A stretch of DNA of 64,000 nucleotides, taken from assembly GCA_963681505.1 (NCBI GenBank), contig OY811993.1, positions 124,001 through 188,000 of the forward strand, read 5' to 3'. Position 1 is the first letter of the stretch; the number at the start of each line of letters is the position of its first letter. The DNA comes from Eunapius fragilis. Taxonomy: Eukaryota > Porifera > Demospongiae > Spongillida > Spongillidae. The notes under the pieces are model-generated. The model was not told the origin of the DNA, made no database searches, and saw only the letters and a list, made by a program, of their open reading frames with translations. Of this stretch, positions 56,157 through 64,000 are shown piece after piece. Position numbers and translations under genes: made by a program.

Positions 56157-56267
56157 CAAGGGCGTAGACAAGTTTTTAAGGAAGGGGGGGGGGAGGGGGG
56201 GGGGCTAATTGTGGTTGGGGTTTTATACGAAAAGCGAGGGGGGGGGGTGTTGCTGTCAAGTTGGGCG

Positions 56268-56304
56268 TAGCCCGACCTTCGCGTATTGGCGGAAGGTCGG
56301 GTAC
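56268..56304. repeat. 10-bp stem hairpin
   Basis: CCCGACCTTC and its exact complement GAAGGTCGGG surround an 11-nt loop, immediately outside the truncated N-RAG-type terminus. Confidence 0.6.
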
Positions 56305-56850
56305 CAAACCCGCACAGGTTTTGTACATGCTGCAACGGGGATTGCAGTCCAATCAGAATGCAGCATTTCACTGCGGGCAATTATCGCCCAATAAATATAC
56401 TCTGTGCAGCTGGTTGTAAAGCCAATCTGATGTACACTTAATTTATAAACACCGCGAAAGACCATTCCGTATGCGGTCCCCGATATTAAACGAATATTAG
56501 TTGTCACGCGTCAGCATTTGTTGCGTATGCAATTATTTATACGATACGTGTGCAGATTCTGCATAACTCTTGAAATGGACACTTTGGCAATACGAATAGT
56601 ATGCAGATACTCTGCATACTATTTTTTTACTAATCTGCATCCGCTACACGCAAGTCTGCATATCACATGCTATACTACTCAGCATATACCTTTCGCCACA
56701 CCCTCCTTCCGCCACGCCTTCCTCCTTCCCGGCCCCACCCCATCCATTCCTCCCCCTCCCTCCCTCCCCCTCCCCCCCCACGCCTGCAAATATGCCTGTC
56801 TCTTCAGTTAAAACATGTTTTAAAAACAAAACAAGCTGGATTTACATGCA

Positions 56851-58121
56851 CTACACTGAAAAATCGTTCGGATTGAAATCAGAGTCTTCCTGCTCAATTT
56901 CTTCTTCCGCCTCCACTTCAGGAACTTCCGACATGGAAACAGGTCTAAAGAAGGTAGGGGGGAAACCTTCTGGTTGAGGCCGTTTCGACGGGGATCCGGC
57001 CTTCCTTTTTTTCCCTTCCACCCAGCATGACCCACGATTCTTCTCGTGGCGTTCGTCAAGCTTGTTCATGAACGCATTTAACACTGCATGAAGAACTATG
57101 AGTATGTATGTGTGCAATACATTATGGTCAACTTACTTTCTGACCTCCAGGATAGATGATGCCTCACAATTGTGTCATCCCCACTTACATCGCTTTCATC
57201 GGTCATGAAGTTAATGGTCAGTTTTTCCCACAGCTGACGCTCGTTGGGCCTGACCATTGCCTTTCGTCTTTCAAAAAGCTACATATATACGTACACAACT
57301 CAGTCAGTCACTCAAAAACACATTCTTTAGCCTTACTCTGTGAGTTCGTGCTGCTTTTTTTCTCTTCGATTTATCCCTTTTGACTTTTTCCAAGGCATCC
57401 CCCTCGGCATTTTCTTCAGTATAGGCACGCTTCATACTTTCAAAATGTCGATGGACAGCTCCTTGGACAATGGAATAGACACAATAGTTATGCAATCCAG
57501 CCATGCACATTAACTTATAAACTCACGGTGCGCAATACGGAGCGATATGGTTCCATCAAGAGCCATTTCTTTTTTTATCTCACCAAAAATTCTGCGATTG
57601 TGAGAACTGTCGGCCCTGTCATGATCAGTGTGTGTATACAGTTTTTCAACACATAAAAATAATTCTAAACAAACCTTTCAGTGAATTCGAAATTGTTTCC
57701 CGCTTCACTCATTGCGCTATAGAGCAGCTTCACCTTGTCCTGTGCATGATGATGATTTGATGTATTCATGATCAAGCGGCTATAAATACAAGTCTCTTAC
57801 CAGCGCATCCTTCGGAACTGCTTTGCTCCTGTTTTCTGGTGATTTTGCAGCGGACTGCACAGATTCGAGGGTATTTGAAAACATAGCAAGTTTCTCGTTT
57901 TGTTCTTCTGATAGCTTTTTAAGCTTTTCAATTTCTTTCTGTTGAGCCTCCATGATCTTCAATAACTCTATTACGGAAGGCTGCAGCTGCTGGTTGCTCG
58001 CGTCGTCGTCAGCCCCGACTACAGGCACAAGGACTGGCGGTGTTAGCTGGATTGTTCTGCCTTTAGGCCTGGCGACAATTCTGCTAGGAGTACTAACGGA
58101 ACCATAAAACGATCCAGCCAT
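56851..58121 (-). CDS. Accessory gene of CACTA-type element, 324 aa, 6 exons
   Basis: Exons (minus, 5' to 3'): 58,121-57,801; 57,739-57,675; 57,615-57,527; 57,461-57,337; 57,278-57,137; 57,083-56,851. Every junction is GT-AG and phases join without a stop. Introns are 53-65 bp. The N-terminus is Pro/Val-rich, followed by a coiled coil at residues about 55-85 (EAQQKEIEKLKKLSEEQNEK). The middle contains SAMSEAGNNFEFTER, a GEIKKEMALDG block and a basic KVKRDKSKRKKAARTHR nuclear-localisation-like stretch. Then comes RPNERQLWEKLTINFMTDES with DVSGDDTIVRHHLSWRSE, and an acidic tail. Function unknown; by position it is the second protein of the transposon, perhaps DNA-binding. I have an uncertain recollection that the MTDES block resembles proteins labelled C14orf93-like. 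Intact, so recent activity is possible. Confidence 0.75.
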
Positions 58122-58272
58122 ATCGCGTATCGCCTTCAGCTAAATCATGCAGCTGCGAAATCAGTGCAATGCATAATGCAGCTGCATGATTTAGCTGCGC
58201 GCGCATGGGTTTCCGCACAAGCGCAAGTTATACATCAGATCACGTTTGTTTTGTGTTTTAAAAAATTCCAAA
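58122..58272. promoter_or_regulatory. Shared divergent promoter region of the CACTA-type element
   Basis: 151 bp between the two start codons. It contains an imperfect inverted repeat around TTAGCTAAATCATGCAGCTGC / GCAGCTGCATGATTTAGCTG (about 58,137-58,197), so the two genes may share an operator-like site. Confidence 0.5.
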
Positions 58273-61200
58273 ATGTTTCAAATGCATGGACCTACCAAAA
58301 GAAAGCTTTGCCCCCATTGCGGTGTTCGTCTTAGTCGTTCTGCATACTACTTGCATAGGCGACAGTTCTACTCTTTTGAGACAGGACAGTGGCAGAGAAA
58401 GTCAGCAGCTCCTGATCAGCAGCAGCAGGCCAATGATCGACAGGCAAATGAATGTGAAATTGCAGATAATGTCATAATGGATTCAAGAAACGAATATTCA
58501 TCGTCATCTGATCTGTCTTCGTCAGAGTCAGATACATTTGGTTCAGATATTGTACAGGTAAGAGATCATAATGTAATACATACTGCCATAGATTCCATGC
58601 CCACACTGACAACGGGCGTGACATGACACGCCCCTTCCGCCCCCACAGACAAGAATCGAACGTTTTTTTTTAAATGTGCGTATCTCCGTAACCATGCATA
58701 AGCGCTAGCACTAGGACTAGAGTCACTAGACTGATAACGTTATTCGAAAAAACAAAGGTTTTTCAATATTGTTTTAGTATATGAGATACGCTTTTTTTTT
58801 CCATGGGGGCGGAGGTGGGGTGGGACTTTAATAGATGCGTCGTAATAATTGTTTACATGTACATGTATGATTATGAGTGTTACACTTCAAAAACCACATA
58901 AACCTCAATGTAGGATTTAGTGGAAGTGGAAGAATCAAACGACATTCAGAGTGACATGGAAACCACGGAAACAGAGGATAGAAGTTCTGAGGAGAGCACA
59001 AATCCCACACAAAATTCTGCAGCAACTGGTAACCCCAAATCATTGCATGTTCTACGGTACATATTGCTATTGTTCTGATATGGAAGAGCATATGTAAGGT
59101 TGCAGACAATGCAGTGAAAGATTTATTGAAGTTTTTGAATGTTCTGATTAATCTTCTGGTGAAAGATAGCCCGTTCAGTGTTCCTTTAACCCTAGCTTCT
59201 GCATTGAAGACATTGGGAATATATGATAACTTTACACAGTTTTGTGTATGCAGCAAATGTCATTCCCTCTACAACATAGCTGATTGCATAGAAAATGTTG
59301 GAGGATCTTCGAGTTCCAAGAAATGCAGATTTGTTCAGTTTCCAAACCATTGCCAAAAAAGATTTCGCACTCCGTGTGGCCAACTTTTAATGAAAGAAGT
59401 TAAGCAGAGTTCTGGGAAAACAACATTAGTGCCAAACAAAGTATTCTGCTATAGAAGTGTTATACAGTCATTGGCTGATAGGTTAAGAATGTCAAAGTTT
59501 TTAGATCTATTAAACTACGGACATGAGCATAGAAGCGCTGATGGTGTTTTAACAGACATATTTGATGGAAAACTATGGAAAGAATTTCAGTCAACATTTG
59601 GTGGTAACAAAAACAACCCTTCATTAGGCTTTATGCTCAATGTTGATTGGTTTAACCCGTTTAAGCATGGTAATTATTCGTTAGGAGCAATGTATTTTTC
59701 AATATTAAATTTACCAAGGGAGCTGAGATACAAGGAACAAAACACCATACAAGTAGGATTAATACCTGGTCCCAAAGAGCCAAAACTAACTTTAAATTCA
59801 TATCTAACACCTCTTATTCAAGAGCTTTCACAATTAGAAACAGGCGTCCAATTTTATTCACCAGATGCACTAGGGGGAAAGGTGATTGTTAAAGCTAGGT
59901 TGTTGGCAACTTCATGTGACATACCAGCATCTCGTAAAGTGTGTGGATTTGTGGGTCATTGCGCTATAAAAGCTTGCAATAAATGTCTAAAAGACTTTAA
60001 TAGAAAAGATGATAGAACAGATTACAGTGGTTTTGATGCAGATTCGTGGCCTAAACGCACTAATCAAGAGCACAGATTGCGTGCACAAGAATACCTTAAA
60101 TGCACAAACAAAGTAGAAAGACAACGGATTGAGAGCTTGCATGGTCTTAGATACTCTGTTCTGCTAGATCTACCTTACTTGGACATTATCAAGCATTGTG
60201 CAATCGACCCCATGCATAACTTATTTTTGGGAACGAGTAAACACGTAATGGAAGTGTGGCAAAAAGAAAATCTTATAACAGCAAGTGATCTAGTCATCAT
60301 TCAAGAAAGAGTAAATTCCATGAACCCACCACCAGATATAGGCAGAATACCCTCAAAAATATCTTCTAATTTTAACGATTTCACTGCTGATGAGTGGAAA
60401 AATTGGACAATAATATACTCCATATATGCTTTACACGATACATTGCCAGCATCAGAATTAAAAATGTGGGAACTTTTTGTAAAAGCATGTTCAATAGTTT
60501 GTTGCAGAGTTATTACTGAAGAGGATGTCAAACTAGTACACAGGCTATTGTTGGAATTTAACAACTGCTTTGAACGTCTTCATGGACCGGACTATTGTAC
60601 AATAAATATGCATTTGCATTGCCACCTTGCTGAAACAATACTAAATTTTGGTCCTATCTACTCATTTTGGTGCTTTCCCTATGAGCGATACAACGGCATA
60701 CTAGGGTCATATTCAACAAACAATCATGTGATTAACGTGCAAGTGATGAGAAAATTTTTACTCCAGCAATCCCTTGAAAAATGTCTATTTGATCATGATT
60801 CATCATTACAAGACATGCCAAAGGAATGGATCCTATCTGTTATTGGTTCTAAACTGATGAAAAGCACAGGATCACTGAAATTACAGATTTTCGATGCAAC
60901 TTCATACGAAACCATACTAGCACAGAGACACGGACATGGAGATATAAGAGTATCATACTCAGCACATCAAAAGGTCAAACTATGTGGAAAAATATATGAA
61001 GGTGCATTCACAGATTCACAATTTGAAGAAATGAAACAAATGTATAAATTGCTGTACCCAAATGCAACTACAATGCAAGTGTCTCGGTTATACATAAGAT
61101 GTTCAGATGTAGAAACATACAGTACAAATGAACACTACAGCTCTTCATCATCAATGAGCAAGAGATCCCATTGTGCATATGGATTGAATACTTCCGTTTT

Positions 61201-61507
61201 TCCTAACAAAAAACAATTATGTTCCATCGAATGCTACATAAAAAACTCAGTTATTAACTTACATTCCAGTAAATCAGAACACATTCTGGCATGTGTTAAG
61301 TGGTTTCAGATTCTTCCTGGAGAACAACAAAAGAGCCTTGGTGATACTGTTGATCTATGGAGCACATTCCAAACCAATCAACCAACCTACATCTCTCTCT
61401 ACCAGATCCAATGCAAAGCAGCTACAGTGAAAACAGTTGCCATAATAGATGGCATAGAACAAAATGTAATCTTATCTGCTCCAGTACACAGAATGGTGAA
61501 CCATTAA
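58273..61507 (+). CDS. CACTA (EnSpm)-superfamily transposase, 933 aa, 3 exons
   Basis: Exons 58,273-58,557, 58,914-59,028 and 59,106-61,507; donors GTAAGA and GTAACC, acceptors TGTAG and TTGCAG, phases 0 and 1 consistent. Exon 1 starts with a zinc-finger-like KRKLCPHCGVRLSRSAYYLH; exon 2 is acidic. Exon 3 holds the transposase: FCVCSKCHSLYN, the first catalytic Asp in MLNVDWFNPFKHG, the CDIPASRKVCGF block with CNKCLKDFNRKDD, the superfamily hallmark AIDPMHNLFLGTSKHVMEVW, and the Glu in FPYERYNGILGSYSTNNH. An in-frame ATG at 58,246 is an alternative start. It cuts and pastes the element from CACT(A/G) ends with 3-bp duplications; I could not find those ends. No disabling change seen. Confidence 0.85.
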
Positions 61508-62200
61508 CAACTGTATAGCCTTGTACATGTAGTTTGTATGCCTAATGATTCAATATGTCTCTTTTCTGTATATGTATATACAATGCACACACACACATTC
61601 AGATTAAATTTATATCCATACAGAAAATCAATAGTGTGTTCTTTTGCTCTTAATGGTTCCTTCTATATAATGCATATCCTGAACAGTTCAATTCCAAGTC
61701 GATGTAAACACCTTCTTATGTGAAGTTAGGGGTGGCTTAGAAACACAAGTACAATATTTCCTAGTACCAACTGATGGTCCCCACGTACATTGCCATGCAC
61801 ACTTTAACTATGCTGGGGGTATGGGCTTAATTTCTTACACAGTGTCACCCAGTGCTTAGTGTCCTATGGTAGCACACAATGAACATGACATCGCCCCGAC
61901 CTAAAACTTTTTAGTACATACCCAATAGTATATTTACCTTTGCACTACAAACACACTCCGTTCTATTAGATTAGGCTTAGTCGGGCCACGCCGAGTAGAT
62001 TGGGCACGCAGATCGAATAAATATAAATACTGCCTATTCAGACTGCTAGTTTACAAACCAAACCAATAGCTACAGATTACGCTTTTAATCAAATATAACC
62101 TTAGTTTTGTAGTCTCCTGCTTTCTGTGCACGGACGTCGTTTGTAGCTATCAAGATGTACGTACGTCGGACGGCGCGCTCGAAATCACATTCACGTCTTC
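61508..62200. other. Downstream of CACTA transposase, no gene seen
   Basis: Likely the 3' region of the element and flank. No frame or repeat of note. Confidence 0.4.
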
Positions 62201-62204
62201 AAGA

Positions 62205-62590
62205 TGGGTGTGGTTAGGAGAGAGGAATGAATGGGTTAAGCCTTTGGTGGGTGTGGTCTAAGCAGCTAGCTAGGTTATATGCAACCTGCCCACTACAGTA
62301 TAAAGGGGTTTTATCTAACCGGAGTGATCTTAACCTGCTGCTATAGTGCCCTTCAGTGGGTGTGTACTTATTAGCTAGACATAAAGGGGTTATTCCACCT
62401 GCCGCTACGTACTGTGCCCCTCAGTGGGTGTGGTCTAAGCAGCTAGGAAAATACGGGCGAAGCGACCTGCCACTAAAGTGCCCTTCAGTGTTCTTGGAGA
62501 AGGAGTTTACCAGCCGCTGTTATCCAACCTATCACTACAGTGCCCTTCAGTGGGTGTGGCCTAAGCAGTAAGGCATAAAGGGGTTAAATT
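62205..62590. repeat. Degenerate about 67-bp repeat, CCCTTCAGTGGGTGTGG type
   Basis: Four to five units with AGTGCCC(T/C)TCAGTGGGTGTGG, TCTAAGCAGCTAG and ATAAAGGGGTT occur at about 62,345, 62,413, 62,470 and 62,537. They could be subterminal repeats of the CACTA element, which often carries such arrays, but no matching left array was found. Confidence 0.6.
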
Positions 62591-63116
62591 CAATACCAAG
62601 TACTGAACACATAGAAACAACATGACAAGCTTGTTCTGCTTACAGCTAACCAGCTGCTTTCCCCACTATGTAACACCATTTCATTTCTCCAGCACCCCTT
62701 ATAAAATTTAATTCAAATACAATATATAAAGTTGAGGAATGTGGAATCTTGCACACTTAAGATATTTTCTATCAATGCTGGTAGGCACTTGGTCTGCTGT
62801 TTCTGATATCTTGTGGGTATAAAGTCGTTGCAAGTCACCATCATACCAGCCACTCTTAGGTCCCAATGAGAGTGAGAGACAATACGATCCGCAATTCTCC
62901 TTTGTGATAAGTAAAAAACAACACACAACTATTTTCAAATCATACTGAACTCACCAGTTGTCGGAAAACAGTAAGATATCCACAGACCATAGGCATGCAA
63001 ACAGAGGTAACTAGAACAAAAGGGCAGTGTGAAGGTACAGTATCGGTCAATAAAAACTTTATGAATCAGATTTGTAAATCAATCGGTAATTGTCTGTTAA
63101 ATCCTAGTCATAATTA

Positions 63117-64000
63117 CAGTGGGCCCTCGCAAACCCTCCCAGAAGTTATGGGCCAGTACCTTCACTCTAGTGAACCTATTGGACACCTACCCCATATGAC
63201 CCCCACTGGCCTTCACACGCGTTGCTAATGTTCTACCCTGCTAACCTCACACAATCATAGTGACATTGGGCCCCCACCAAACACTCCCAGAAGTTGTGGG
63301 CCAGTACCCTCAACACCTCTGTCATGGGTTTGTGCTCTGTGACCACTCCCTATAGTAGACACTGGGTCTTGTGTTTGTATAGTCCCCAGTCTAAACCCAC
63401 AAATCTCAACAGTTGTCATGGCACCAACACTTTTATAATGGTATAGCATCACAGGGGAACTGGTAGGGTGACTCTAAGAGTGTTTTCACTATAGTGACCC
63501 TCCTGGACACCTAGCCCCTATGACCCCCACTGGCCTTCACACACGTTGCTAATGTTCTACCCTGCTAACCTCACACAATCATAGTGACATTGGGCCCTCA
63601 CCAAACACTCCCAGAAGTTGTGGGCCAGTACCCTCAACACCTCTGTCATGGGTTTGTGCTCTGTGACCACACCCCTTGGTAGACACTGGGTCTTTTGTTT
63701 GTATAGTCCCCAGTCCAAACCCACAAATCTCAACAGTTGTCATGGCACCAACACTTTTATAATGGTATAGCATCACAGGGGGACTGGTAGGGTGACTCTA
63801 AGAGTGTTTTCACTATAGTGACCCTCCTGGACACCTAGCCCCTATGACCCCCACTGGCCTTCACACACGTTGCTAATGTTCTACCCTGCTAACCTCACAC
63901 AATCATAGTGACATTGGGCCCCCTCCAAACACTCCCAGAAGTTGTGGGCCAGTACCCTCAACACCTCTGTCATGGGTTTGTGCTCTGTGACCACACCCCT
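63117..64000. repeat. 324-bp tandem repeat running off the window
   Basis: CCCACTGGCCTTCACAC(G/A)CGTTGC occurs at about 63,200, 63,524 and 63,848. Between them GGGCCCCCACCAAACACTCC, GTTTGTGCTCTGTGACCAC and CAACAGTTGTCATGGCACCA repeat with few differences. The paired minus-strand 65-codon frames are copies of one non-coding-looking unit. Confidence 0.92.

Noticed and set aside
56371..56400. CACTG... as the left end of the CACTA element
   Set aside because: No inverted partner (ending in CAGTG with matching sequence) was found to the right of the transposase.

Overview
The window is nuclear DNA of an animal, most likely a marine invertebrate such as a sponge or cnidarian. This is inference. 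The support is eukaryotic splice sites with very short introns (about 47-65 bp in the two best multi-exon genes), long (GT)n and (GTAT)n microsatellites, and animal transposon and gene families (Ty3/gypsy, Penelope-like, hAT, CACTA, piggyBac-type, a RAG1-N-terminus/DDE element, a SAM-domain gene). Nothing bacterial is present: no operons, ribosome binding sites, rRNA or tRNA genes. I see no intact single-copy host gene. The window is a nest of mobile elements, their remains, satellites and two broken host-type genes.

Layout. 1-2217: 5' part of a decayed Ty3/gypsy element on the minus strand. 2.6-9.9 kb: minisatellites, (GT)n tracts and a decayed gene with a C-terminal RING-like zinc cluster (7.4-8.4 kb). 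10.1-16.8 kb: a tandemly duplicated block with five copies of a 42-46 nt unit flanked by canonical splice sites. A 2.3 kb piggyBac-type non-autonomous element filled with a 24-bp minisatellite has inserted into it, and the uninterrupted paralogous site lies 4 kb away. 18.4-23.3 kb: minisatellite and direct segmental duplications carrying large hairpins. 24.2-27.2 kb and about 40.6-46.0 kb: two decayed Penelope-like retroelements. 28.5-30.2 kb: a broken multi-exon SAM-domain gene resembling SAMD3-like genes. 30.5-36.6 kb: a 160-bp satellite interrupted by a complete young Ty3/gypsy element (223-bp LTRs differing at one position, 5-bp target duplication). 36.65-39.42 kb: a complete hAT element with an intact 758-aa transposase.

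46,575-51,672 is the most interesting unit. It is a 5.1 kb DNA transposon with matching termini and a 5-bp target duplication (AACGC). It carries a ten-exon gene whose first exon corresponds to the N-terminal zinc-binding region of RAG1 (including RING and a following zinc finger). The remaining exons encode a DDE-type transposase that is not the RAG1 core. This is the organisation expected of N-RAG-TP-type transposons, first described in Aplysia. The copy carries two frameshifts and a nonsense codon, and a 419-bp G-rich MITE with its own 5-bp duplication sits upstream of the gene. To its right, a 4.5 kb segment with 165-bp satellite DNA is bounded by about 290-bp inverted repeats, and a N-RAG-type terminus abuts both arms at the same nucleotide.

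56.8-61.5 kb holds a CACTA (EnSpm)-type element with two divergent, apparently intact genes: a 933-aa transposase (plus, 3 exons) and a 324-aa accessory protein (minus, 6 exons) sharing a 150-bp promoter region. The window ends in a 324-bp tandem repeat.
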